Positions 1-8,252 of a DNA stretch of 64,000 nt are shown here, in pieces. Source of the DNA: CANKJK01 sp040081715 (GTDB lineage Bacteria; Acidobacteriota; Vicinamibacteria; Vicinamibacterales; UBA2999). The stretch lies in NCBI GenBank assembly GCA_040081715.1, contig JBEBFY010000010.1, positions 62,001 through 126,000 on the forward strand, written 5' to 3'. Within the stretch, counting starts at the first letter, position 1. Every line of letters starts with the position of its first letter. Made by a program: the position numbers and the translations under genes. Below the pieces are notes generated by a model, which was given only the letters and a program-made list of their open reading frames with translations, did no database searches and was not told where the DNA came from.

Positions 1-612
1 GGCCACCGCACGGTCGATATCCAGAATTGCCGATGCCGGGTCCTTCAGCAGGTCCGCCACCGCGTGATGCGCGACGCCCATCTGCGTCACGAGCTCGCGC
101 ATGTTCTTCGCGCCGGCGCCAGAGGCAGACTGGTACGTCATCGCGCTGACCCACTCCACGAGGCCGGCCCTGAAGAGGCCCGACATCGCCATGAGCATCA
201 GGCTCACGGTGCAGTTACCGCCGATGAAGCTCTTCACGCCGGAGGCGATGGCGCGGTCGATGACCTCGCGGTTCACCGGGTCGAGCACGATGATGGCGTC
301 GTCCTTCAGGCGCATCGTCGACGCCGCATCGATCCAGTAACCGGTCCAGCCGGCCTCGCGCAGCTTCGGGTAGATGGCCTTTGTGTAGTCGCCACCCTGG
401 CAGGAGATGAGGACATCGGCCTGCTTCAGTGCGGTGATGTCGTACGCGTCCAGCAGGCGGCCGGCACGCTTACCAATCGCCGGCGCGTCCGCACCGGCCT
501 GCGACGTGGAAAAGAAGAGAGGATCGATCAGGTCGAAGTCCCGCGCCTCGCGCATCCGCTGCACGAGGACGGAGCCCACCATCCCCCGCCATCCAATCAG
601 TCCTGCCTGCAT
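1..612 (-). CDS. asd: Aspartate-semialdehyde dehydrogenase, N-terminal part (runs off the window)
   Basis: Reduces aspartyl phosphate to aspartate semialdehyde, the step after aspartate kinase on the way to lysine/diaminopimelate, methionine and threonine. The protein opens MQAGLIGWRGMVGSVLVQRM, the nucleotide-binding start of the E. coli-type enzyme. GGNCTVSL carries the catalytic cysteine, and an ASGAGAKNMREL segment matches the family. About 204 residues are visible; the rest lies beyond base 1. ATG at 612 puts IGWRG where the family has it; an in-frame GTG at 633 is a possible longer start. It is divergent from lysC with only 27 bp between the two starts. Confidence 0.95.
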   Translation of the reverse strand, partial: MQAGLIGWRGMVGSVLVQRMREARDFDLIDPLFFSTSQAGADAPAIGKRAGRLLDAYDITALKQADVLISCQGGDYTKAIYPKLREAGWTGYWIDAASTMRLKDDAIIVLDPVNREVIDRAIASGVKSFIGGNCTVSLMLMAMSGLFRAGLVEWVSAMTYQSASGAGAKNMRELVTQMGVAHHAVADLLKDPASAILDIDRAVA

Positions 613-639
613 TCGACAATAATAACTGTTCACCTCACT

Positions 640-2076
640 ATGCTTCTTGTTCAGAAATTCGGGGGTACATCGGTCGCGGATGCCGATGCGATCCGGCGTC
701 TCGTCGCCATCGTCATGGGCGGCCGGGGCCGACCGGCGCGGGGACCGGCTGTCGTGGTGTCGGCCATGAGCGGGGTCACCGACGGGCTGCTGTGCGTGGC
801 GGCTGACGCCGCGGCGGCCCGGCTCGAGCCGGCTCTGGCCGGGCTGGCAAAGGTGCGTGTGCGCCACGCGGAGGCCATCGGGGGCCTCCTGACCGGTGCC
901 CGCGCAGCTGAGACCGCCGCGTGTGCGACCGCCTACCTCGACCAGCTTGAGTCGGTGGTGCGGGGGTTGGCCCTGCTCCGCGAAGTGACGCCCCGTACGA
1001 TGGACGCCATCACGGCCACTGGTGAGCTGCTCAGCTCCCGGCTCGTCGCTGCAGCCGTGGAGGAGGCCGGCACGCCGTCGACGTGGATCGATGCCCGCCA
1101 GGTGGTCGTGACCTCCGATGAGCACGGCCGGGCCGTGCCGCTGGCGGAGCCGACCTATGCGGCCCTCCGTGCCGTCGTCCTCGCCACTATCGAGGCCGGG
1201 CGCGTGCCCGTGCTCGGAGGCTTCATCGGCGCCACGGTCGACGGCGTGACCACCACCCTCGGGCGCGGGGGATCGGACTATTCCGGTGCGCTCGTCGGTG
1301 CGGGAATCGACGCGGACGAGATTCAGATCTGGACCGACGTGGACGGCATGCTCACCGCGGACCCGCGTGTCGTGCCGGACCCGCGGCTGGTCCAGCGGTT
1401 GTCGTATGCGGAGGCGTCGGAGCTGGCCTATTTCGGCGCCAAGGTGCTCCACCCAAGCACCATCCTGCCGGCCGTGGAGCGCGGGATTCCCGTCCGCATC
1501 GTGAACGCGCAACGGCCCCAGGGCGCAGGTACGCTCATCACCGCGACTCCCGGTACAGGCCCCGGACCCTTCGCGGCGCTGGCCTGCAAGCGGAACCTCG
1601 CCGTGGTCAACATCACGTCCACCCGCATGCTGATGGCCTACGGGTTCCTTCGCAAGCTCTTCGAGGTGTTCGAGCGCTTCCGCACCGAAGTGGACGTGGT
1701 GACGACCTCGGAGGTGAGCGTCTCGGTGACGGTGGAGGATCGACGAAGCCTGGACGGCATCCGGCAGGCGCTGGAGGTATTCGCCGAGGTCGCGGTGGAG
1801 CCCGACATGGCGCTCGTCTGCGCCGTAGGAGACGGGTTGATGGCGCAGCCAACGACGATTGCGCGGATGCTCGGCGCACTGGACGGTGTACCGCTGCGCA
1901 TGGTGTCGCAGGCGGCCTCGCGGCGGAACATCACCGTGGTACTGGCTGACGCGGACGTGCCGGACGCGATGCGACGCCTGCACAAGGAGTTCTTTCCGGC
2001 CCTGAGCGATGCGGCGTCGGGCAGGAGTGGAGGGGCGAGCCCTTCGACAAGCTCAGGGCTGCGAGGAATGACGTAA
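640..2076 (+). CDS. lysC: Aspartate kinase (lysine-sensitive type, monofunctional)
   Basis: Phosphorylates aspartate, the committed step of the aspartate family. The 478-residue protein starts MLLVQKFGGTSVAD (kinase motif KFGGTS, residues 6-11), has a GRGGSDYS segment near residue 207, and two C-terminal ACT regions from about residue 317 (NITSTRML..., then VCAVGDGL...) that normally bind the feedback inhibitor. The frame is open upstream to base 64, but ATG 640 begins exactly at the conserved N-terminus. The last ~20 residues (SGRSGGASPSTSSGLRGMT) are low-complexity and coincide with a short palindromic repeat. The stop overlaps the dapB start (TAATG), implying translational coupling. Confidence 0.95.
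   Translation: MLLVQKFGGTSVADADAIRRLVAIVMGGRGRPARGPAVVVSAMSGVTDGLLCVAADAAAARLEPALAGLAKVRVRHAEAIGGLLTGARAAETAACATAYLDQLESVVRGLALLREVTPRTMDAITATGELLSSRLVAAAVEEAGTPSTWIDARQVVVTSDEHGRAVPLAEPTYAALRAVVLATIEAGRVPVLGGFIGATVDGVTTTLGRGGSDYSGALVGAGIDADEIQIWTDVDGMLTADPRVVPDPRLVQRLSYAEASELAYFGAKVLHPSTILPAVERGIPVRIVNAQRPQGAGTLITATPGTGPGPFAALACKRNLAVVNITSTRMLMAYGFLRKLFEVFERFRTEVDVVTTSEVSVSVTVEDRRSLDGIRQALEVFAEVAVEPDMALVCAVGDGLMAQPTTIARMLGALDGVPLRMVSQAASRRNITVVLADADVPDAMRRLHKEFFPALSDAASGRSGGASPSTSSGLRGMT
2038..2060. repeat. Short palindromic repeat element inside the 3' end of lysC
   Basis: AGCCCT at 2038-2043 and AGGGCT at 2055-2060 form a perfect 6-bp inverted repeat around TCGACAAGCTC. From general knowledge, the core CCTTCGACAAGCTCAGG is a dispersed sequence seen in many unrelated genomes and metagenomes. 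Here it is translated as the low-complexity tail of aspartate kinase, so it seems to have extended the reading frame after insertion. Confidence 0.5.
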
Positions 2077-2741
2077 TGAAACTCTTGATCATCGGCTACG
2101 GCAGGATGGGCCGGCTCGTGGACGAGCTCGCGGGCGCGGCGGGGATCGATGTGGTGGGCCGGCTGGATGTGGACACCATCGACGGCCCGTGGCCGCAGGC
2201 GGATGTGGCCATCGACTTCTCGATCGCGGAGGCCGTGCCGGCCAACTTCACGCGGCTGGCCGCGCAGCGCACCAATGTGGTGATCGGCACCACGGGCTGG
2301 GCGGCGCACACGGCTGCCCTCAGCAAGGCCGCGGCCGATGCCGGCCTCGGCGTGGTGGCCTCGGCCAACTTCTCGATTGGCGTGAACGTGTTCCAGCTTG
2401 TGGTGGAGGAAGCGGCGCGCCGGATGGCCGCCCAGCCGGACTACGAGAGCTGGATCCACGAAGCGCATCACAGCGCCAAGCGCGATGCGCCATCCGGTAC
2501 GGCGCTGCTGCTGCGCGACGCCATGGTGAGCGCGGGTTATGCCCGGCCCATCGACATGTCGTCGACACGTGCGGGGCGGATTCCGGGAACGCACACGGTG
2601 GGATTCGACAGCCAGTCCGACACCATCGAGCTGACGCACACGGCCCGGGACCGCGGCGGGTTTGCGCGCGGGGCGCTCCTGGCGGCGCGCTGGGTGAACG
2701 GCCGGAGCGGCTGGTTCTCGATGATGGATGTGCTGCGCTGA
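2076..2741 (+). CDS. dapB: 4-hydroxy-tetrahydrodipicolinate reductase
   Basis: Reduces the product of DapA to tetrahydrodipicolinate using NAD(P)H. The N-terminus MKLLIIGYGRMG is the Rossmann nucleotide-binding loop. The family signature HHSAKRDAPSGTA (about residues 130-142) contains the catalytic histidine pair and the substrate-binding lysine. At 221 residues it is shorter than the usual ~240-270, as in compact DapB forms. The ATG overlaps the lysC stop by one base, and dapA follows after 32 bp, so lysC-dapB-dapA reads as one operon. Confidence 0.93.
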   Translation: MKLLIIGYGRMGRLVDELAGAAGIDVVGRLDVDTIDGPWPQADVAIDFSIAEAVPANFTRLAAQRTNVVIGTTGWAAHTAALSKAAADAGLGVVASANFSIGVNVFQLVVEEAARRMAAQPDYESWIHEAHHSAKRDAPSGTALLLRDAMVSAGYARPIDMSSTRAGRIPGTHTVGFDSQSDTIELTHTARDRGGFARGALLAARWVNGRSGWFSMMDVLR

Positions 2742-2773
2742 AGGTAAGCTGGGAAGTCAGGAAGGGAATCGAT

Positions 2774-3661
2774 ATGCGGAGGATGTGGACGGGCGTGGGT
2801 ACGGCGTTGGTGACGCCGTTCCGTCAGGACGGATCGCTGGACGAAGTGGCCATCACCGCGCTGGCGAAGCGGCAGGCCGATGCCGGTGTCCACTTCGTGT
2901 CGCCCTGCGGGACGACGGGCGAGGCGCCGACGCTCTCCGCCGATGAGAAGGTCCGCGTGGTGGAGCTGGTCGTGGCGGCCGTGGCGGGGCGCGTGCCCGT
3001 GCTGGCCGGTGCTGGCGGCTACGACACACGTGAGGTCGCCCACCTGGTGAGCCGGATGGAGAAGGCCGGCGCGCAGGGCATCCTTTCCGTGACGCCCTAC
3101 TACAACAAGCCCACCCCGGAAGGCATGGTCGAACACTACAAGGCGGTCGGTGGCGCGACCTCGCTCCCGGTCGTGCTCTACAACGTGCCCGGGCGCACGG
3201 GCATCAACGTGGACGCGCCGACGCTCGTGAAGATCGCAGCGGCCGTGCCCAACCTCGTGGCCGTCAAGGAAGCCTCCGGCAACATGCCGCAGATGGTCGA
3301 GATCTGCGCCAGCGTGCCCGAGGGGTTCCTCGTGCTCTCCGGCGACGACGCGCTGACCCTGCCGCTCCTGTCTGTCGGTGGCCACGGCATCATTTCGGTG
3401 GCCTCCAACGAAGTGCCCGCCGAGATGGTGCAGATGGTGGAAGCAGCTGAGAGCGGGGATTGGGCAGCCGCGCGTGCGCTGCACCGGCGCCTGCTGCCCC
3501 TGATGAACATCAACTTCGTGGAGGCCAACCCGGGTCCTGCCAAGGCGGCGATGGCGGCCATGGGGCTGCTGGGTGAGTATTACCGCCTGCCGATGGTGCC
3601 ACCGCGGCCAGCCTCGCGTGAGCGCATCCTGCAGGTGCTCCGCGACCTGACGCTGGCCTGA
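2774..3661 (+). CDS. dapA: 4-hydroxy-tetrahydrodipicolinate synthase
   Basis: Condenses pyruvate with aspartate semialdehyde in the first step specific to lysine/DAP. The 295-residue TIM barrel shows LVTPF near the start, the CGTTGEAPTL pyruvate-binding loop, YYNKPTPEG with the catalytic tyrosine, YNVPGRTG, and AVKEASGN with the Schiff-base lysine. ATG 2774 is preceded by an AGGAAGG-type ribosome binding site (2759-2765) and starts the protein just before the first conserved strand. The long upstream open frame overlapping dapB is not coding. Confidence 0.96.
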   Translation: MRRMWTGVGTALVTPFRQDGSLDEVAITALAKRQADAGVHFVSPCGTTGEAPTLSADEKVRVVELVVAAVAGRVPVLAGAGGYDTREVAHLVSRMEKAGAQGILSVTPYYNKPTPEGMVEHYKAVGGATSLPVVLYNVPGRTGINVDAPTLVKIAAAVPNLVAVKEASGNMPQMVEICASVPEGFLVLSGDDALTLPLLSVGGHGIISVASNEVPAEMVQMVEAAESGDWAAARALHRRLLPLMNINFVEANPGPAKAAMAAMGLLGEYYRLPMVPPRPASRERILQVLRDLTLA

Positions 3662-3666
3662 CGAGG

Positions 3667-4683
3667 GTGGACCCCGTCGAACGCGCCGTCGAACGTGCAA
3701 TAGACCTGACCTGCGCGCTGGTCGATATCGACTCCACGACCGGCCGTGAAGTCGAGGCGGGCCGGTATGTCTCGGCGCTGCTGACGGGCCTTGGCTACAC
3801 CGTGGTCGAGCAGCCTGTCGCCGACGGACGGTTCAACGTGTTCGCGCACCTCGGTGCCACGCCGCGCGTCGTTTTCTCCACGCACTACGACTGCGTGCCG
3901 CCCTTCTTTCCCAGCCGTCGCGAACGCGGGCTGATCGTCGGCCGGGGTTCCTGCGACGCCAAGGGCATCCTGGCTGCCCAGGTGGCGGCGGCCGAGCGCC
4001 TGCGCGCGTCCGGTTGCATGGATTTCGGCCTGCTGTTCCTGGTCGGCGAAGAACGGGGCAGCGAGGGCGCCAAGGTGGCCAACGGCCTGGCACCGGTTGG
4101 CGTGGAGTTCCTGATCAACGGCGAGCCGACCGACAACCGGCAGGGTGTCGCCACCCGGGGAAGCCTGCGCGTCCGGTTGAGTGCCACCGGCCGGGCCGCG
4201 CATTCGTCCTTCCCGGAACTGGGTATCTCTGCCATCGATAAGCTCCTGGATGCCCTGATGGTGACGCGCGGTGTGCAGTTGCCGGACGACATGGAGCTGG
4301 GCCGGACGCACTATTCGGTGGGCCTCATCGAGGGTGGCGTGGCGCCCAACGTCGTCTCGCCAAGCGCGTCGGCCGAACTGGTGTTCCGGACGGTGGGAGA
4401 CGGCGCCGAAGTCATTCGTGCTCTCGACGTGCTGCGCGGCATCGTGGACGTGGAAACCGTGGTCGACATCCCGGCCGTGCGGATGTACACGGAGCCCGGC
4501 TTCGAGACCGCCGTGTTTCCCTTCACCACCGACGTGCCGCTGCTCACCAACTGGGGCCGGCCGCTGCTGATGGGGCCAGGGTCCATTCACGTGGCCCACA
4601 CGGACCACGAGCACCTGGCGGTCGAGGATCTGGTCGCGGCCATCGACCTGTATGTCGCCACGGCTGGGCGCCTGCTCGGGTAG
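3667..4683 (+). CDS. M20-family amidohydrolase, probable DapE/ArgE-type deacylase
   Basis: Zinc-dependent deacylase of the M20 family. THYDCVP (H-x-D metal motif), GRGSCDAKG, GEERGSEG (catalytic base and metal ligand), NGEPTDN and a C-terminal AHTDHEHL histidine are all visible, and the dimerisation insert lies around residues 165-270. Translation most likely starts at GTG 3667, five bases after the dapA stop. Lying directly behind lysC-dapB-dapA, it is probably the succinyl- or acetyl-diaminopimelate deacylase (DapE role). N-acetylornithine or LysW-type substrates cannot be excluded from sequence. Length (338 aa) is a little short of classical DapE (~375). Confidence 0.8.
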   Translation: MDPVERAVERAIDLTCALVDIDSTTGREVEAGRYVSALLTGLGYTVVEQPVADGRFNVFAHLGATPRVVFSTHYDCVPPFFPSRRERGLIVGRGSCDAKGILAAQVAAAERLRASGCMDFGLLFLVGEERGSEGAKVANGLAPVGVEFLINGEPTDNRQGVATRGSLRVRLSATGRAAHSSFPELGISAIDKLLDALMVTRGVQLPDDMELGRTHYSVGLIEGGVAPNVVSPSASAELVFRTVGDGAEVIRALDVLRGIVDVETVVDIPAVRMYTEPGFETAVFPFTTDVPLLTNWGRPLLMGPGSIHVAHTDHEHLAVEDLVAAIDLYVATAGRLLG

Positions 4684-4761
4684 CGTGCCTGTGGTGGCCC
4701 TCCAGCCGGCCCAAGCTGTTCCGCGGGGCGGGCTGGCACGATGTACACTTGACGTATTCGG

Positions 4762-4883
4762 CGAGCCGCACCGCGGTTCGGACCCTGTGCGATCACAGAC
4801 TGCGAACCGCGTCAGGGCCGGAAGGCAGCAGCGCTAAACAGATCCTGCGGTGCCGCAGGTCATCCGGGCCGCGGTGGGGCTCG
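4762..4883 (+). ncRNA. ffs: Bacterial signal recognition particle RNA (4.5S, small type)
   Basis: The apical domain is recognisable: GTCAGGGCCGGAAGGCAGCA at 4811-4830, the GGAA-tetraloop hairpin bound by Ffh, followed by GCGCTAA. The arms pair over a long distance: CGAGCCGCACCGCGG (4762-4776) with CCGCGGTGGGGCTCG (4869-4883), with one mismatch. TTCGGA/TCCGGG extends the helix. A TACACT box at 4744-4749 sits where a -10 element for a start near 4760 would lie; no convincing -35 is seen. SRP RNA immediately upstream of dnaX-ybaB-recR is a common bacterial arrangement. End points are set by the pairing and are approximate. Confidence 0.88.
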
Positions 4884-4915
4884 TCGAAGCCCGATCCCCC
4901 AGTCACCGACACGAC

Positions 4916-6712
4916 ATGTCGTTCCAAGTGCTTGCCCGCAAGTGGCGCCCGCAGCGGTTCGACGATGTCGTCGGCCAGCAGGCCACCACCCGCACGCTGA
5001 AGAATGCGATCACGAGTGGTCGCGTGGCACAGGCCTTCGTGTTTGCCGGTGCGCGCGGCTGCGGCAAGACAACCACCGCCCGCATCCTGGCTCGAGCCCT
5101 CAACTGCGTGAAGGGTCCCACGCCTGACCCGTGTGGCGAGTGCGACGCCTGCCTCGAGATTGCCCAGGGGCGCGACATTGACGTGCTCGAAATCGACGCG
5201 GCCAGCCACACCGGCATCGACAACATCCGCGAAGTCGTGATTGCCGGGCTGTCGATCGCCCCGGCACGCGACCGGTACAAGGTGTTCATCATCGACGAGG
5301 TGCACCAGCTCTCGGCGGCCTCGTTCAATGCCCTGCTCAAGTCCATCGAGGAGCCGCCGCCGCACGTCGTCTTCATGATGGCGACCACTGAATTGCACAA
5401 GATTCCGGACACGATCCTCTCGCGCTCGCAGGTCTATGAATTCCGCACCATTCCGACCAACGCGATTGCCGCGCAGTTGAAGACCATTGCCGCCGCCGAA
5501 GGCATCGAGGTGCCGGAGGCCGCGCTGATGCTGATGGCCCGGGCGGCCGAGGGCAGCATGCGCGACGCGCAGAGCGCGTTCGATCAGGTGATTGCCTTTG
5601 CCGGACTGACGATCACCGGCGACGACGTCTCGACCGTGCTGGGGCTGGTGGGCCGCGACCTGCTGTTCGACATCATCGAGGCGGTGGTCGACGAGGACGC
5701 GCCGAAGGCGTTTGCGCTGGCGGACCGCGCCACCGAATCGGGTCACGACCTGCGCCTGGTGTGCCGCGAGCTGGCGGGCGTGATACGCGACATGACGATC
5801 GTCTCCATCGACCCCTCCCGCGTGTCGGAGGCGGGGATGGGGGAGGCGGACGCGGCGCGGTTGTCGGCGCTGGCAACGCGCTTCTCCCGCGAGGACCTGA
5901 TGCGGGCCTTCGACGTGCTGTCCCGGGCGGAGCAGGACATCCGAGCCGCGGCGCAGCCCCGTTTTCACTTCGAGATGGCACTGCTGCGCTGGATGCACCT
6001 GCGCAAGCTGGTGCCCCTCGCGGATCTGCTGGCCGGCGGACCGGGCGCAGCCAGCCCGGCACGCCCGGGCCTGGCAGTGCCCCCCAAGATCGCTCCTCCA
6101 AAGAGCGCACCGCCGAAGAGTGCACTGCCGGCGCGGCCCGCCGCGTCCGCGCTGAGGCCGTCCGCGGCTGCATCTTCCGTGTCTGCGCCATCCGCAGATA
6201 CGCCGTCAGCCCCGGTGACGCCCGCGAACCGTCCCGCTACGGCCGCCGCTCCGGCGAAGGCCGAGGCCCCCGGACCCGCGGACAGCACGGCAGCCGCCGG
6301 CTCGGGAGTGAAGGACGCGCTGCTGGCTGAGGTGCGCACCGCCAAGCCCATGCTCCACAACATGGCGATCGCGATGGCACAGCGGATCGACGCGTCCGAG
6401 ACCGCCATCACGTTTACCTTCGCGGCCAACCATAACGTGGCTCGCGCGCAGCTCGAGCAGAACCGGGAATGGCTGGAGCTGCTGACGGAGCGGCTCACCG
6501 GCCGGCGGATTCCGGTCCGCACAGTGCAGGCCGAAGCCGTGCAGGCCGCGGCAGTGCCGGCCGAGGGCGACGCGCCCCCTGCCGCGGGTGCCTCGAACCT
6601 GGCTGCTGGCAAGCCCGCGCGCGACCTCCGTGCCGAGGCCATGGCCTCGGCCTCGGTGCAGGCCGTGCTTGATGTGTTTCCCGCCGAGCTCGGCGACGTC
6701 GAGGAGATGTGA
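4916..6712 (+). CDS. dnaX: DNA polymerase III subunit gamma/tau
   Basis: Clamp-loader ATPase of the replisome. The 598-residue protein begins MSFQVLARKWRPQRF, has Walker A GARGCGKT near residues 45-52, a four-cysteine zinc module (CVKGPTPDPCGECDAC), Walker B DEVHQLS, and sensor 1 ATTELHKIP. A Pro/Ala-rich linker (about residues 375-465) leads to a tau-like C-terminal domain. ATG 4916 is the family start; the longer frame runs back into the SRP RNA. I see no A-rich slippery heptamer like the E. coli gamma frameshift site, so a separate gamma product is not evident. Confidence 0.95.
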   Translation: MSFQVLARKWRPQRFDDVVGQQATTRTLKNAITSGRVAQAFVFAGARGCGKTTTARILARALNCVKGPTPDPCGECDACLEIAQGRDIDVLEIDAASHTGIDNIREVVIAGLSIAPARDRYKVFIIDEVHQLSAASFNALLKSIEEPPPHVVFMMATTELHKIPDTILSRSQVYEFRTIPTNAIAAQLKTIAAAEGIEVPEAALMLMARAAEGSMRDAQSAFDQVIAFAGLTITGDDVSTVLGLVGRDLLFDIIEAVVDEDAPKAFALADRATESGHDLRLVCRELAGVIRDMTIVSIDPSRVSEAGMGEADAARLSALATRFSREDLMRAFDVLSRAEQDIRAAAQPRFHFEMALLRWMHLRKLVPLADLLAGGPGAASPARPGLAVPPKIAPPKSAPPKSALPARPAASALRPSAAASSVSAPSADTPSAPVTPANRPATAAAPAKAEAPGPADSTAAAGSGVKDALLAEVRTAKPMLHNMAIAMAQRIDASETAITFTFAANHNVARAQLEQNREWLELLTERLTGRRIPVRTVQAEAVQAAAVPAEGDAPPAAGASNLAAGKPARDLRAEAMASASVQAVLDVFPAELGDVEEM

Positions 6713-6719
6713 GTTCGCG

Positions 6720-7019
6720 ATGAACATCCAGAACATGATGAAGCAGGCGCAGGAGATGCAGGCGCGCCTGCAGCAGCAGATGACGGAGATGCGCGTGGAA
6801 GGCAACGCGGGCGGCGGCATGGTGACCGTCGCCGTGTCCGGGGACAAGCGCCTGCACGCCGTGACGCTCGACCCCGAGGTGGTGTCGAAGGAAGACATCG
6901 AGATGCTGCAGGACCTCATCGTGGTGGCCGTCAACGACGCCCACCGCAAGATCGATGAAGAACTGAGCCGGCAGATGAGCGGCCTCATGGGCGGGCTCAA
7001 GATCCCGGGCCTCTCCTGA
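6720..7019 (+). CDS. ybaB: YbaB/EbfC nucleoid-associated protein
   Basis: Small DNA-binding dimer of 99 residues. The Met/Gln-rich start MNIQNMMKQAQEMQARLQQQ (a long helix) and the GGGMVTVAVSGDKRLHAVTL core are typical. It lies seven bases after dnaX and its stop overlaps the recR ATG (TGATG), the standard dnaX-ybaB-recR arrangement. EbfC-type proteins bind and bridge DNA, and the link to recR suggests a role in recombination or repair. Confidence 0.93.
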   Translation: MNIQNMMKQAQEMQARLQQQMTEMRVEGNAGGGMVTVAVSGDKRLHAVTLDPEVVSKEDIEMLQDLIVVAVNDAHRKIDEELSRQMSGLMGGLKIPGLS

Positions 7020-7618
7020 TGGCCGCCCTGCCCGAGCCCCTCACGCGCCTTGTCGAGCACCTGCAGAAGCTGCCGGGGATTGGCGCGAAGAGCGCGCAGC
7101 GGCTGGCGTTTCACATGCTCCGCACCCCGCGCGAAGACATCGAGCGGCTGTGCGAGGCGCTCCGCGACGTGAAGGACCGGGTCACGTACTGCTCGATCTG
7201 CCACAACATCACGGACACGGACCCGTGCCACTATTGCACCCACCCGTCGCGCGACCTGCGGGTGATCTGCGTGGTGGAAGAACCCCAGAATGTCTCCGTC
7301 GTGGAGAAGACCGGCGGCTTCAAGGGCGGGTATCACGTGCTGATGGGGACGCTCTCGCCGCTCCAGGGCGTGGGCCCAGACGACCTCAAGATCAAGAGCC
7401 TGCTCGCCCGGGTGGGCGCCGGCGGGGTGGAGGAAGTGATCGTTGCCACCAACCCCACCGTTGAGGGCGAAGCCACGGCGCTGTATCTGGCGCGCCTGCT
7501 CAAGCCGCTCGGCGTCAAGGTCACGCGTATCGCCATGGGCATTCCCGTGGGCAGCGACCTGGAGTACGCCGACGAGATCACCATGTCCCGCGCCATGGAC
7601 GGCCGCCGGGAGTTCTGA
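7019..7618 (+). CDS. recR: Recombination mediator RecR
   Basis: Acts with RecO (and RecF) to load RecA on SSB-coated gaps. The 199-residue protein has the N-terminal helix-hairpin-helix (LPGIGAKSAQRLAFHML), a C4 zinc finger (CSICHNITDTDPCHYC, about residues 57-72), and a Toprim domain from VICVVEE through GGYHVLMGTLSPLQG. Length is standard. The ATG overlaps the ybaB stop. Confidence 0.96.
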   Translation: MAALPEPLTRLVEHLQKLPGIGAKSAQRLAFHMLRTPREDIERLCEALRDVKDRVTYCSICHNITDTDPCHYCTHPSRDLRVICVVEEPQNVSVVEKTGGFKGGYHVLMGTLSPLQGVGPDDLKIKSLLARVGAGGVEEVIVATNPTVEGEATALYLARLLKPLGVKVTRIAMGIPVGSDLEYADEITMSRAMDGRREF

Positions 7619-7625
7619 CGGACCG

Positions 7626-8252
7626 ATGCTCCCTGCCGCCTATCAACTACCGGCTGCCGTCGTTCTGATCCTGAGCGGCGCCGTGGCCTGCTTCTTCGGC
7701 CACCGGCTGTTCCGGATCGTGCTGATCATCTTCGGGTTCCTCATCGGGGCGTTCGCGGCCAGCTCCGTCTTCGGCATGAGCGATACCACGCCCATGCTCA
7801 TCGCGGCCGCCGTGGGCGGCATCCTCGGTGCCTTGATCTTGCGGGCCGCGTACTTCGTGGGCGTCGCGCTGATCGGGGCTGCGTTCGGCGCGACCGTCAT
7901 CAACCTCGTGTTTTCGGCGCTCGACAAAGGAGAGCCGGGGTTGTGGGTGGTGGTGCTGGCCGCGGTGGCGGGTGCGGTGGCGGCCGTCTACCTGCAGCGC
8001 TACGTCATTATCGTGGGCACCGCGTTTCTCGGCGCGTGGACCATCCTCGTGGGGGCCATGGCGCTGGTGGGCGACCGCGCGGCTATGGCCGCCGCCGTGG
8101 CCGGGGACGCCTGGGTGATCTATCCCCTGGACCCTGCCCCTGGCAGGAAGTGGGTGCCAATTGTGTGGGTCGTGGTCGGCCTCATCGGCGCCGGCGTGCA
8201 GTTGGGCTTCACCGGTGGCGACAAGGGCCGCGTGGTCGGTCGCAAGAAGTAG
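7626..8252 (+). CDS. DUF4203/TMEM198-like integral membrane protein
   Basis: A 208-residue hydrophobic protein with about six or seven predicted membrane helices (for example AVVLILSGAVACFFGHRLF and LWVVVLAAVAGAVAAVYLQR) and Gly/Ala-rich helix packing, ending in a basic KGRVVGRKK tail. The pattern fits DUF4203. The ATG lies seven bases after the recR stop, so it may be co-transcribed with the dnaX-ybaB-recR run, though a functional link is not known. The gene ends tail-to-tail against the oxidoreductase on the other strand with no gap. Confidence 0.75.
   Translation: MLPAAYQLPAAVVLILSGAVACFFGHRLFRIVLIIFGFLIGAFAASSVFGMSDTTPMLIAAAVGGILGALILRAAYFVGVALIGAAFGATVINLVFSALDKGEPGLWVVVLAAVAGAVAAVYLQRYVIIVGTAFLGAWTILVGAMALVGDRAAMAAAVAGDAWVIYPLDPAPGRKWVPIVWVVVGLIGAGVQLGFTGGDKGRVVGRKK

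Noticed and set aside
64..639. Long upstream extension of the lysC frame (192 codons)
   Set aside because: It is antisense to the clear asd coding sequence, and the aspartate-kinase N-terminus MLLVQKFGGTS begins at 640.
1638..2639. Minus-strand 333-codon frame opposite lysC/dapB
   Set aside because: Arg/His/Pro-rich shadow of two confidently identified genes.
2537..3700. Minus-strand 387-codon frame opposite dapA
   Set aside because: Translation is a low-complexity mirror of dapA codons; no motif.
5761..6330. Alternative-frame ORF inside dnaX as a frameshifted gamma product
   Set aside because: Its Gly/Arg-rich translation is a GC-bias artefact and there is no slippery sequence leading into it.
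6206..7336. Minus-strand 376-codon frame opposite dnaX/ybaB/recR
   Set aside because: Covers three real genes on the other strand; no domain and no ribosome binding site.
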